Source: Plectosphaerella cucumerina (Eukaryota; Ascomycota; Sordariomycetes; Glomerellales; Plectosphaerellaceae). Taken from it: 64,000 bases of DNA. Shown in pieces: positions 1-10,621 of this stretch (the first letter of the stretch is position 1; each line of letters opens with the position of its first letter). The notes beneath the pieces were generated by a model, which was given only the letters and a program-made list of their open reading frames with translations, ran no database searches and was not told the DNA's origin. The DNA lies in contig JAGPXD010000001.1 in the NCBI GenBank assembly GCA_020746995.1, positions 4,774,001-4,838,000 on the forward strand, given 5' to 3'. The translations under genes and the position numbers were made by a program.

Positions 1-62
1 CGCCCCTGGGTCTAGATACGAGGCCCGGCCGTGGACGCGAGACTGCGTCCAGACTCAGGCGG

Positions 63-290
63 ATGACATCTTCGCCCTCGGCTCTTGTCTTGTACTTCAT
101 CATGTCTGGGAACGAACCTTACAGCGACCTAGAAGACGAAGAAGTCGAGCGTCGTTTTATGGACCTACAGTTTCCAGAGTCCCGTCACCTGGGCTGCGGT
201 GCTGTCATTCAAGACTGCTGGCTCGGTCATCTCGTAACAGCAGAGCAGGTCGTGAAGGCTTTAGACTGTTTTATTGAGCTGATCGACTAA
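63..290 (+). CDS. Possible small hypothetical protein or last exon of a gene cut by the left edge
   Basis: A 75-codon ORF, acidic in the middle (a run DLEDEEVERRF), with no family I recognise. The frame stays open upstream to the window edge, so this may be the last exon of a gene starting outside the window rather than a gene starting at 63. An AATAAA-like signal (around 320-325) lies about 30 bases after the TAA stop, which suits a transcript 3' end. No splice site or promoter can be fixed. Confidence is low, because ORFs of this length occur by chance in GC-rich DNA. Confidence 0.3.
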   Translation: MTSSPSALVLYFIMSGNEPYSDLEDEEVERRFMDLQFPESRHLGCGAVIQDCWLGHLVTAEQVVKALDCFIELID

Positions 291-990
291 GGCAATGTGT
301 CTCCCGCTGCCTAGGGGTAATAAACTTTGGACAGAACCTCTCAAGCTGTCCCAAGATGCCAGGCAAATCCCCCAAGCGCCAATCCGAGACAGAAGGACTG
401 GCCCTGGGTGGGCCGTTGAAGCGTCTCTGTAGGGGCCAGATTGCTACATGAGTTGACCTTATTACACCCGACCTGTTCTCTGGGAGGAGTTGAGGGTGCT
501 GCAGTTGTAATCAGATCCGAATTTCGGTGGCTCCACGGTTCCCAGGGCAAGCGGGGGAGTCATCCGCTGCACCTCGACAGATCCGGCTTGTATCCGTCCA
601 GATCGGCGGCTGGTGGGATAAACCCAAGAAGACGCCGGCCTATTACTTAGGCAAGCATGACCAATGGACCGAGGTATCCGATCAATCCATGTTGTTTGCG
701 GTTGTGGAATTTGAGGTCCTAGTGTGCCGCGACGTGCCTATCTGGGTAGGTAGGTAGGTATATAGCTTGGCGACCCGCGAACCTCCAGAGGCATTGTGCG
801 ATATCACTTGTCACTAGCAGCCAACTCCCCCATTCGACTCTCCGAACCAGCTCCCCCAAACCAACTACTCACAGTTTAATACTCGCATTTGAACTCCCTG
901 TCCAACCGAAACCCCCCACTCAACTTTGCGAGGTGAGCTTTCCCTCCACTGAAACATATGGATTCAAACTAATGCATCGAAGACGAAAAG
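291..990. other. Intergenic: leader and promoter of the SnoaL-like gene
   Basis: No convincing coding region. It holds the putative poly(A) signal of the left-edge ORF, a (TAGG)3 run at about 747-758 directly followed by TATATA at 759-764, and a C-rich, pyrimidine-biased leader (about 800-960) typical of fungal 5' UTRs. Confidence 0.6.
759..764 (+). promoter_or_regulatory. TATA-like element upstream of the SnoaL-like gene
   Basis: TATATA sits about 227 bp before the ATG at 991, followed by a pyrimidine-rich leader. Position and sequence fit a core promoter, but no transcription start can be read directly. Confidence 0.35.
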
Positions 991-1479
991 ATGAGCGACA
1001 ACAGTCCCGAGGTAGCATCATCTGAATGTTCTTCGTCATGTCTGGAACTAACTTCAATCCAGGTATTGCGGTCAAGATTGGCTCGCTTCTTGGAGTTTAT
1101 CAACTCGGGAGACGAGACGATCGGGAGCGAGGTCGTTTCCGATTCCGCAGTGTTCCACGTCCCATTCGGGCCCGGCGCACTGCAGGGACTCGCAGGTTAC
1201 ATGCAAATTCTCGGCATGATGCGAGGTGCATACCCTGATATTCAGTGGTCCTTGGAGGAGACGGTCGTGGAAGGACAGTTGGTCGTTGCACGCTTCAGCA
1301 TCACAGGGACTCACCTGGGGGATTTCTTCGGCCACAAGGCTACGGGCAGGCCTATTCGCTCTCAGGCCATGAACCTCTACAAATTCTCCGACGGCAAGAT
1401 TGTGGAGGAGAGGGGGCTTCCGGATATGTTTGGAATGATGGTTCAGATTGGGGCTATCGAGCCTCCGGCCCCGAAGTAA
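991..1479 (+). CDS. SnoaL-like / NTF2-superfamily protein
   Basis: 162-residue single-exon protein. About residues 25-155 fit the SnoaL-like polyketide-cyclase/ester-cyclase branch of the NTF2 superfamily: an N-terminal helix (RSRLARFLEFIN), a hydrophobic pocket region (FHVPFGPGALQGLAGYMQ), then strand-rich segments (VVARFSITGTHLGDFFG, SQAMNLYKFSDGKIVEE). Members of this fold bind small hydrophobic molecules, and many have no known substrate. The start at 991 follows an AAAAG context and gives the usual family length. The first 25 residues, rich in Ser and Cys, look poorly conserved. No biosynthetic gene lies beside it, so a role in secondary metabolism is not supported. The fold call is solid; the function is unknown. 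Confidence 0.8.
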   Translation: MSDNSPEVASSECSSSCLELTSIQVLRSRLARFLEFINSGDETIGSEVVSDSAVFHVPFGPGALQGLAGYMQILGMMRGAYPDIQWSLEETVVEGQLVVARFSITGTHLGDFFGHKATGRPIRSQAMNLYKFSDGKIVEERGLPDMFGMMVQIGAIEPPAPK

Positions 1480-1771
1480 GGTAGTGGCAATACATGTCAA
1501 CTTTTTGCCGCACTTGTGTAATTCTGGACATGAAGAAAACTTGGTGGCTTCTTTTCCTCTGCCTATCTTTCAGCCACCTCAAGACTACCTAGGCACCCTC
1601 AAGTTGAGAGGCGGCCTTCGCAAACGCCATGGACGGCGCCCCCTCAGCCAAGCAACGACCACCTGTGAGGGTACTGAGAAGTGTTGGTGGATAAAAAGTG
1701 TATCAAAGCAAGATGCCTCACCTATCTCTGTTCGATTCGCATCATACCACATCATTCAACTTCAAGACACA

Positions 1772-2659
1772 ATGATTCGTCCCTGTCAATCACCGGAAAA
1801 CGTCCGGTCCGGTCTCCGCCATATGCTCTCTGCACTCGGCCTCTCTCGCCTGGAGACACCACCACCCGGATCAGCAGTGGCACCACCTAATGCTCTAATG
1901 CTGGCCATCGATATCGAGGGCGGGAGCACCTTCGAGCAGCTCATACGAAATCCCAATGCACGAATGGGCGTCGCAATCTTTGACCCGGCACGAGGGTCCC
2001 GAGCAGGTGCCTCCCGTCTCAAGACATACCAGTTCATCTCAGGAGACGACGAGTTTCTTCGGACAGCCACCGACAAGTTCCTCTTCGGCAAGACAACTCA
2101 CTGCAAGACCCGCGACTTTCCGACGCACATCCTCTCCCTCTTGCCTCCCTCACGCCCGATTGTGTTGATCGCACACTCCATGAACAGCGATCTCGCAACC
2201 CTCAAGCTCATGGGTTTCGACGCACGCCAAGATTCCCGCATGTATCTCGTCGACACGCACCCCATGAGTGGTGACGTTCTACGCACCCATCGTGGCTTTG
2301 GATCCCTAAGCAGGGTAATGTCGGAACTTCGCTTGGAATTTGAGCCTGGCGACTTGCACTATGCCGGCAACGACGCTCATTTCACGATGAGGGTTGCCCT
2401 GTCGCTGGCGCGCCGGGGCTATCTGCAGCAGTGTCCGAACCCAGGAGCGAAGGATATGGCTATCCTTCGCGCCTTGGACAAGGAAACCATGGCTCCTATC
2501 GTGAGGAGACCCCGAATAATTATCGTGCGGAAGATATCTCAGCAGGGTAGAGGGGAGGTGTCACGAGCACGCGCGTTGCTCAGAGAAGAGACTGAGATGC
2601 TCAGGGAAGTGGACAACTCAGACTTCACAGTTGAAGGACTGTGTTGGCTGTTTGTGTAG
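1772..2659 (+). CDS. Gfd2/YDR514C-like protein, RNase H fold with DEDDh residues
   Basis: 295 residues from the ATG at 1772. The reading frame runs further upstream without a good start, so 1772 (context ACACAATG) is preferred. The protein resembles the fungal Gfd2/YDR514C C-terminal domain, an RNase H-like fold. The full set of DEDDh-type acidic residues is visible: D47 and E49 in LAIDIEG, D140 in AHSMNSDL, and H196 with D201 in HYAGNDA. That pattern suggests a 3'-5' exonuclease rather than an inactive relative; this is inferred from motifs. S. cerevisiae Gfd2 was linked genetically to the mRNA-export helicase Dbp5. The C-terminal 60 residues are basic and variable. Confidence 0.75.
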   Translation: MIRPCQSPENVRSGLRHMLSALGLSRLETPPPGSAVAPPNALMLAIDIEGGSTFEQLIRNPNARMGVAIFDPARGSRAGASRLKTYQFISGDDEFLRTATDKFLFGKTTHCKTRDFPTHILSLLPPSRPIVLIAHSMNSDLATLKLMGFDARQDSRMYLVDTHPMSGDVLRTHRGFGSLSRVMSELRLEFEPGDLHYAGNDAHFTMRVALSLARRGYLQQCPNPGAKDMAILRALDKETMAPIVRRPRIIIVRKISQQGRGEVSRARALLREETEMLREVDNSDFTVEGLCWLFV

Positions 2660-2861
2660 CACTTTCGAGTAAAAGTTCACGCTCGTTCTCTTCCATCGAG
2701 GTTGAAGCTCGGTGGGGGACGGGGGACTACGTGGGGGCACAAGCTACCCCTGGACGAAACTTTTCCCTTCAGATGGCGGGGCAGAAAGAGCTCCCGACTT
2801 GACCCCGCGACTGTCACCACGACGAACTCCCGACGACAGCCCCTCCAGACGACCGCCCGCC

Positions 2862-4305
2862 ATGGCCAAACCCATTGACGACTCGATGCAGACGCGCATC
2901 TCCGCCGACTGCCCCGAAGACACCCGCCTCATCCTCTACGACGCTTGGGCCCACGACACGGCCGACCTCAAGAAGATCCTCGACCAACCCGGCAAGGCCA
3001 GCGTGCAGGACCCCGCGACCGGCGAGACGCCCCTGCACGCCGCCATCCGTGCCTGCGGTCCCTCCCCCTACCTCGGCGTCTCCGAAGCCGAAGCCGCCGA
3101 CATTGACGATACTGTAGCCCAAGAGGCCGCCGAAGCCGTCCACGAGCTCTTCCTCTCCGGCGCCATCTGGAACGATGTCGACAACAACGATGAGACGCCC
3201 GGCTGTGTAGCCCTGCGTCTTGGTCAGAAGGACCTGTATAACCTCTGTGTTGAGGCTGGTGTCCGCGCCGAGCTGCTCTTTGGTCTGCTTGGCGGCTATG
3301 AGGCCCTGTCTTCTGGCGACGATGAGTCTGTCGACGGGGAGGAGGATGGCGGCGCCGCTGTCGAAGAGCCCGCTGCCGCCGATAACAAGGAGGCCGATGC
3401 TGAGCCGGCCGTTGCCACCGAAAATAAGGACACTGAGGCCGAGGCCGAGACGGAAGCCGGACCAGATGCTAAGCGCCAAAAGACGGACGACACCGCCGCC
3501 GAGCCCGAGGAAGACGTCAACTCGAAGCAATACCTCGCCTCGGACCTGACCTACGACCCCTCCAAGCTCACCGACGCCCAAGGCAACGGCGTCATGATGG
3601 CCTGGGAAACAGACATCATGCGCCGCTCCGTCTCGGCCCTCCTCCGCCCCGACCCCGCCCCCTCGACCGACGGCCCCCTCGCCGAGGGCAAGCGCATCCT
3701 CAACATTGGCTTCGGCATGGCCATCATCGACACCATGTTCGCCGCTACCAAGCCCGCCCGACACCACATCATCGAGGCCCACCCCGCCGTCCTGGCTCAC
3801 ATCGATAGCGGCGCTACGGCCTTTGGTGCCGAGTGGGAGGCCGGTGCGCCTGAGCCGGGTGCGTACAAGGTCCATCGCGGCCGATGGCAGGATGTCGTTC
3901 CTGCACTTCTTGAGGCGGGCGAGGTTTACGATGCCATTTACTTTGACACGTTTGGCGAGGACTATGCCCAGCTTAAGCTATTCTTTACGGAGATGATCCC
4001 TGGCATCCTCGACTTTGGCGGCCGTTTCGGCTTCTTCAACGGTCTCGGTGCGGACCGGAGGATATGCTACGATGTCTACACAAAGGTTGTGGAGATGCAT
4101 ATGGCCGATGCTGGTATGGATGTTGCGTGGGAGGAGACTGATGTCGATATGAAGGGCATGGAGGAGGCTGGCAAGGGCGAGTGGGAGGGCGTGAGGCGGC
4201 GGTACTGGACGCTTGACAGTGAGTTTTCCTCAGACGTGCTTGCCGGTGATGTGCTAACCAGGCTTTGCAGAGTACCGTCTGTCGATATGCACCTTCATGG
4301 GCTAG
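2862..4305 (+). CDS. RMT2: Protein arginine N-methyltransferase 2 (Arg delta-N)
   Basis: Two exons, 2862-4218 and 4271-4305 (463 aa). The N-terminal third has an ankyrin-like stretch (ETPLHAAIRACG near residue 55), then an acidic Ala/Glu-rich linker (about 150-220) and a Rossmann methyltransferase domain. The SAM-binding motif ILNIGFGMAIID lies near residue 279 and the acidic segment YDAIYFDTFGEDY follows. The family methylates the delta nitrogen of an arginine in ribosomal protein L12 in yeast. The intron has donor GTGAGT, branch GCTAAC and acceptor TTGCAG. The last exon is only 35 nt and restores the conserved C-terminal ending KYRLSICTFMG. The ATG at 2862 (GCCATGG) is preferred over one 150 nt upstream. 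It converges on hexokinase with 162 bp between stops. Confidence 0.93.
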
Positions 4306-4467
4306 ACATGCATCAATACAGGTTGAGAACCCTACCATGGTTAAATGAAGCGCAGACGTGAGGACATGCCGGATCGTGATTCATCTATGCATACTAGTGT
4401 TTTTGGTTTCCCGGTCCTCGCTCCCCGCTGCTCCTCTCATAGGACCCAAGGATTTCCTGTCTCATCC

Positions 4468-7184
4468 TCACTTGAAGTTCTCGGGGTGCAGAATGCCCGC
4501 CAGGTTGCCCTGCTGGACGCGCTTCAGGGTCAGGGCGGCGATCAAGGCGGCACCGACACCGCTGCCGTCCTCTGCCGCGAGGACCTCGATGGGGTCCTCG
4601 TCCTTGGGGTTGGTCTTCTCGGGCCAGTCGAGGATCTCGCGCAGGGCCTGGGCGCCGCGGGCCTTGAAGTGGGGGTACTTGTTAAAGACGGAGCCGTCCG
4701 CGCCGACGTGGCAGCTCTCGTAGCCCTTCTTCTTGCAGATAGCGGCGACACCGCAGGCCGAGAGACGGGCCGCGCGGGTGCCGATGAGCTCGGACAGGCG
4801 GCGGACGAACTCGAGCTCGGAGCGGTTGGCCACGAGGTTCAGCTTGGATGCGAAGACGTCGTAGGTCTCCTGGAGGTTCTCGAAGGGGTCGCTGCGCAGT
4901 GTTAGCGGGGAAAAGTACGGTGGAGAAAGGAGGACTCACTCCTCAATCATGGACAGGAACGACGAGTCAATCGAGTAGGCCTTGCGGAGCAGGCTGATGT
5001 CCTGACCCTTGAAGAGATCCAGGGGCTTGTTGTCGTGCAGGTCGACGAGGACGAGGCGGAAGATCTCGCCAAGATAGAGGCCGGCAATCATCTTCTCAAA
5101 GGCCTGCTGGCCAGGGCGAGGGGAGTCCCTGTCGATGATGATGTCGTAGGGGGTGCGCGGCAGCACGACGTGCTCGTTGTCGAAGGCTCCCCACTCGCAG
5201 TTGATGGCCATGGGGGTGTCAGGAGGCAGGTTCATGTGGGCGAGCTTGGGGATGGAGCCGCAGTTCTCCATGTAGGCGGCGTTGCAGCCGGTGCCGAAGA
5301 TGCAGCCGATCTTCATCTTGGTGTCGGTGTAGGCCGAGGCGATGAGAGTGCCAGTGGTGTCGTTGATCAGGGCAGTGAGCCTGATGGGGACGTTCTGCGT
5401 GTGTCAGCGACCAGTGTGCTCTCTCGTAGCAAGTAGCTGCTTACCCTGCGCTCCAGAGCGGCCACCAGAAGCGGCACGACGTTCTTACCCTCGACACCGT
5501 CGATGTCGAAGCCCTTGGTCCAGCGCTGGAGGATGCCCTCGTCGACGTAGTTCTGGGTGGCGGGGTAAGAGAAGGTGAAGCCCAGGGGCAGCTTCTCGTT
5601 CTTAGGCAGGTCGGGGTGGTGAGTCTCAACAAACTGGTGAAGGCAGCCGGCGATGTACTCCCAGAGCTCTTCGGAGTCGCCCGTCTTGAGCTCCTCGGGC
5701 ATGCGGTACTTGGACTGGATGATGTCGAACTCAGACTTGGCATCGGTCAGGGTGATCTCGCACACGCGGAGGTTGGTGCCGCCCATGTCGAGCGCCAAGT
5801 AGGTGCCCGTCTCGTATCCATCAGGGAAGGCCATGACCCAGGTAGGGTTCATGGGCTGTGAGTTTCTGGGTCAGTATTGAGCGCTGCTTCTTTCATTCAT
5901 GGTGATCGGCTTACGATGCTGCCACCCTCGACGCTGAGGCCTGGTCCGAGTCAGTACAACATGTCGAAGTGGGGAGAGAGAAGTGGCTAAGACTTACCCT
6001 TCTCGAGCTCAGAGACGAAGTGGTCGGTGATTTCCTTGAGCTTGGAGGCAGGAACGGCAAGCATCTCCTCGAGGTGCTTGGCCTCCTCAAGGAGGTTCTT
6101 GGGCAGGTCCGCCATGGAGCCTGTGGATTCGGTTCTGTCAGCGGCCATTTTCCGTCGTTGTTCGATTAAGACGAGATGAGGCAAGAATTGGTGTGAAAGG
6201 TGATAACAAGGGAAGGAATCGTCTGTGAGTAAACGGACTGTTGTGGTGCCATGAGCGCTCCCGTGTATGTGGAGCGATTGCCCTGTCAAGTTTGAACATG
6301 ATGGACAAGTCCAGATAGGGCTGGGTCAACGATAAGCGCTCTGATATGGGTGTTTGATCGCGAGCCTGGCACTGGCAGGAACTCGTGCTGGAAATCCTGG
6401 TGACCTTGTGACGCAGCTGATGCTATTTGCAAGGCCGGCAAGGCACGAACCCTGCCCAAGATCCCTTTCGCGACAGCAAGCAGGGGCAGCGAGGAGAACC
6501 GGAGTCTGATGTCCGGTCCTGGGCACCCGACGGGATCCGCTGTTTGCACGGGCTCGATGACCGAGTTGTGACCTGACCAGTCTGATTCTCTGCTCTGGGA
6601 TCTTGGCGCTGGCTTGGATTGTAATCGACCGGTGATTGACTGAGCGGATCTCGTGGTGAATGCGGCTTTGGTGATACTGGTTGAAAGAGTGCGGATGCAC
6701 AGAACAAGGCAACCTCCCCTTGTGTGGGCCTGTTGTACATATAGTCTGCCATGGCCGACACTCTCTTCCCCGGCCTGTCCGTAGTCTCACTCGATTATGT
6801 AGGCTCGTGCATTTTCGGCAGAGCGCGGTACCCCAGATTAGGGATGGGCTGACCGGGCTGGTGGCAGACGTCCAAGCAGGTGTGTGTCGTGTCGATTGGC
6901 GGGCAGTGGGGAGTATCGGCAGAACCACGCGGCCTGAGCTGAGTGAACCGTAGACGGGGCCCAAGGGGTACGAAGGTGATACAGAAGTTCGAGGTCGCAA
7001 GGAGGCGTGAGATCAAGTCCCGATGACGTCCACGTCGGACCGGCATGTCCAGACAAGAGGGCAGAATTGGGTATCACGCAGGGGATGTGGTGTAGACGAA
7101 GTGCATGAGAGGAGAATTGAGGGTGCCTGGGCACAGTGACTTACCCTTCCTACTGGGCGGCATCTTGGGACCGAGACCAACCAT
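4468..7184 (-). CDS. hxk1: Hexokinase, six exons with a distant first exon
   Basis: Exons in coding order: 7184-7145, 6120-5998, 5940-5915, 5855-5445, 5394-4940, 4891-4468, giving 492 aa. It phosphorylates glucose and other hexoses with ATP in the cytosol. Seen: phosphate-binding DMGGTNLRV, the hexokinase signature around LGFTFSYPATQNYVDEG, and the C-terminal lobe GTGCNAAYME. The 40-nt first exon encodes MVGLGPKMPPSRK and splices over a 1,024-nt intron (donor GTAAGT, acceptor TCCACAG) to GSMADLP, matching the N-terminus I know from Aspergillus hexokinases. A 26-nt micro-exon encodes LSVEGGSI. All junction phases agree. A shorter model starting at the ATG at 6148 would also be open (488 aa) but lacks the conserved start. 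Confidence 0.95.
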
Positions 7185-9026
7185 CTTGACCGAGTGTTTG
7201 CTGAGGGTGGTGGTGGTGAGGGGTCGGTTGGCTTGGGCCGGACTCGAGCTGTTGAGTGGGAGGGGGCTCGGAGCGGGGGAATTTACGGATGTATATCTAG
7301 GTATAGGGAGGCAAAAGGTGTGTGTGTGAGGCAGGAGATCGGAGTGCCCGGATTATCCTGATTATGAGAATTGAGGATGGTGTGAGGAGAGGTTGGTGAT
7401 GGTTGAGCAGCGAAGGTTTTCAAACCTGGCTTGAGTTTCCCGGGCTAGCAGCAGCCAGCTCCCCCAGTGGCACACATTCCAGGTGCCAGCTGTGCTCCAT
7501 TGGACTGACGTCGCAGGCGGGGCATTTCCCGGCAAGCTTAGCGGCGGGCGTCAGGGAGGGGGCAGGAGCTCTCAGAGGTACCTCACAGCAGTGTGAGGGC
7601 ACGGACATCAGCGTGGGGTCCTCAACCAGTGGAGAGAGTGGCGCTACTGCACCTGGAGCGGTGACCGGAGACGCCAAGATCCTTCCATCAGGTCTGAACT
7701 GAGGATTCTTGCCCATCTCACAACATGACCGTGAGCGTGACAACCCTCTGCCGCCCTTCACGAGGCTGCTGTTAGTCAGGACCAAGCAAGCCAAGCTCCC
7801 AAACTTGCGACTCTCCCACTCCCAAGGTCGCGGGGGGCACCATCTTACCGCTTCTCATCAGACCACCTCCCTGCTTCCACTTCCCCGCGACGTGAAGCCT
7901 TCAGGTGACTGTTCGCCAACCAGTCACGGGCGGAATCCCCGGAGAAGAAATAATTAATGGCCCACAGGTCCACGGCAGCTCAATTGAGTGTTGTGGATGG
8001 ACAGAAACATAGTGTCATTGCGTCGCCCTTATCTTCGCTGTTCGGGCCACCCACGCTCGCCTCAACACTCGCCTCAATTTTAGAGCGCGAGGTCTCACCC
8101 AGCCCCTCATCCGAGCTCCCAATCCCGGGCAGACAACGTGAACCCTGGAGCTAGCGGGCATGTGCCGCGGGCAAAGGCACGGCAGCCCCCGCCTGGCCTG
8201 AGTCGGAGCTCGGGTGGAGCCGAGTGACGTGGTGGTGGCCTTTGATGTGAAGTGAAGTGCAATCACCAGAGATTGCATTTTGGAAAATGTAAAGTTGAAG
8301 CAGAAGGTAAGGGACTGAAGATCTGAGTAGTCCTTTCAATCGATGGAGCTACGGCCTCATTGTTAAAAGGCTGCCTACGCACACAGTTCGGATGCTGTGA
8401 TAACTGCAAAGAACTTCATCCACGACTCTTCCACACGAATGTTGAAACTACCTTGAGTTCAGATATCTTTGACTCAGGCAGACCCATCTATGGCAATGAG
8501 AGATTTGAGATTCCGGTAGAATCTCTGATCCAAAGCTGCGGGCTTCTCACGCTGGGGCTTTGGCTTGGGCGGCTTGAACGCCCGTGGACTCAGATAGCCT
8601 ACAGAACGCCAGTCCTACGCCACCATCACCTTTAGATGCCTAGGCAAATATGAACTGGTATCATAAGCATCAATCACAAGGTGAGATCGGGTTCTGGCAG
8701 ATCAGCCGATGCCTGGCAGAACACTGGACATGGAGCTGTATTTTGGCATCTCGGTCTCTACAGGACGCGAAGTCACGTGGCATTCAGTGCACGGTGCATC
8801 CGATAAGGAGGTGGGTCGCTTATCGAGCTTTGCCCAAGCGTCTCACAGCTGCCAGCTGGCTTCCGAGTCCACGCTGATGAGCACGTCCTGACCTACGAGC
8901 CAGATCACCAACCGAGTGATGGAGCAGAGGTTCCAATTGCAACACTACGACCCTAAACCACCTCCCGCAAGACACCGAACTGGGCGCCCCGAAACCGACA
9001 CTTTCGCCCGTCGGCCTCCATCGACA
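7185..9026. other. Divergent intergenic region between hexokinase and OST1
   Basis: 1.84 kb holding the promoters of two genes that point away from each other. Only short, overlapping ORFs without family resemblance occur. The OST1 leader (about 8890-9026) is C/A-rich. I see no RNA gene. Confidence 0.6.
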
Positions 9027-10621
9027 ATGAGAGCCTCCACCATCGCCGCTGGCCTCCTGAGCCTGCTCTCCACCGTCGTCGCAAGCTCCAGCTCCGACGC
9101 CTCCTCCTCCAAGGGCGACCTGCCCACGACCTTCAAGCCTCCCCAGGTTTTCAAGAACGCCAACCTTGTACACATCATCTCTCTGGAGAAGAACTTTGTC
9201 AAAGAGCAGGTCAATGTCCTGATCGAGAACATCGACAAATCCCCGCAAGACGAGTACTATGTGCCCTTCACGGCGGATCAGCTGTCGCGCATTGGAGGTT
9301 TCGAGGTCAGAGACCGCAAGGATGCCGAAGCTGGCCTCTTCGTCGCCGAAGTGGTCGAGGTCGACCCTCTGAGGTGAGAATACACCCTGGAAATTTAGCA
9401 CTGTACCGGGCCGTTGCTGACCAGGTGGCCGACGACAGCGACATCCAGTACTACCGTATCCGCCTGCCGACCCCTCTCAAGACTGGCGGCCAACAGACGC
9501 TGGGCATCTCCTACTACGTCCTCAAGGCCTACACGCCCCTCCCCGCGTCGATCGCCCAGGATGAGGCTCAGTTCCTCGTCCACGACTTCTCCGTCTATGT
9601 GCCCTCCGTCTACACCACCACCAAGCAGAAGACGGAGGTCAAGGCCCCATCGTCCAGCATCCCCAATTACACCAAGATCGTCGACGGCGCTGACGGCAAG
9701 GAGTTCCCGGAGAAGCAGGGCTCCAAGCTGACATACGGACCCTTTGGCGAAAAGCCCGCCGGCTCCTCGTCCCCGGCCTCGATCCGCTTCGAGTTCACCA
9801 AGCCCGTTCTCCACGTGTCGGAGCTCGAGCGCGACATCGAGGTCAGCCACTGGGGCGGTAACGTCGCCTTTGAGGAGCGCTACACGCTCTTCAACCGCGG
9901 TGCCAACCTCTCGTCGCTCTTCAGCAGGGTCAAGTGGGCGCAGTCGCAGTACTTCAACCCCAACACCTACGCCCTCAAGGAGCTGAGGTTCCCCCTCCGC
10001 GCCGGCAGCGTGTCGCCCTACTACACCGACACCATCGGCAACGTCTCGACGTCCCGCTATAGGAGCAGCAGCAGGGAGGCGCTGCTCGAGGCCAAGCCCC
10101 GCTACCCCATCTTCGGTGGCTGGAAGTACCCCTTCACCATCGGCTGGAACTCGGACGCCAAGAACTTTGTCCGTACCGTGGCTACCGGCAAGTACGTCGT
10201 CAAGGTCCCCTTCATCGAGGGCCCCAAGCAGGCCGAGGGTGTCGAGTATGGCCAGGTGACGGTCCGCATTCTCCTGCCCGAGGGAGCCGAGTAAGTCTGC
10301 CGAGAAGCCGTATCATGGTACACCGCTAACAGGTGCATCAGGAACGTCAAGCTGTTCACGGACGTGCCCACTTCCAGCCTTACCGAGTCCAAGGTCGACG
10401 TTCACCAGACGTACCTGGACACCGTTGGACGTACGTCTGTCACCTTCAAGGCGCGCAACCTTGTCGACGACTTCAGGGACCGCGAGATCACCATTTCCTA
10501 CGACTACTCGGTCGCGGCGGCGCTGCGTAAGCCCCTGGTCATCTTCAGTAGCATGCTCGTCGTCTTCACGGCGGCGTGGGTCGTTGGCAGGATCGAGTTT
10601 GGTTTCTCCAGGACGAAGTAA
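9027..10621 (+). CDS. OST1: Oligosaccharyltransferase alpha subunit (ribophorin I/OST1)
   Basis: Three exons, 9027-9373, 9439-10290 and 10342-10621 (492 aa). OST1 is an ER-membrane subunit of the complex that transfers the dolichol-linked glycan to Asn-X-Ser/Thr. Seen: a signal peptide (MRASTIAAGLLSLLSTVVAS), a long lumenal domain with ribophorin-I segments (LPTPLKTGGQQTLGISYYVL, ELERDIEVSHWGGNVAFEE) and one C-terminal transmembrane helix (PLVIFSSMLVVFTAAWVVG) ending in a short basic tail. For intron 1 the acceptor at 9437-9438 is chosen because the nearer CCAG at 9421-9424 would break the frame; branch GCTGAC precedes it. Intron 2 splices GA|G to restore ENVKLFTDVP. Length matches the family. 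Confidence 0.93.

Noticed and set aside
2814..3875. 353-codon minus-strand ORF opposite RMT2
   Set aside because: Shadow of the RMT2 frame caused by GC-rich codon bias; Gly/Val-rich with no family resemblance.
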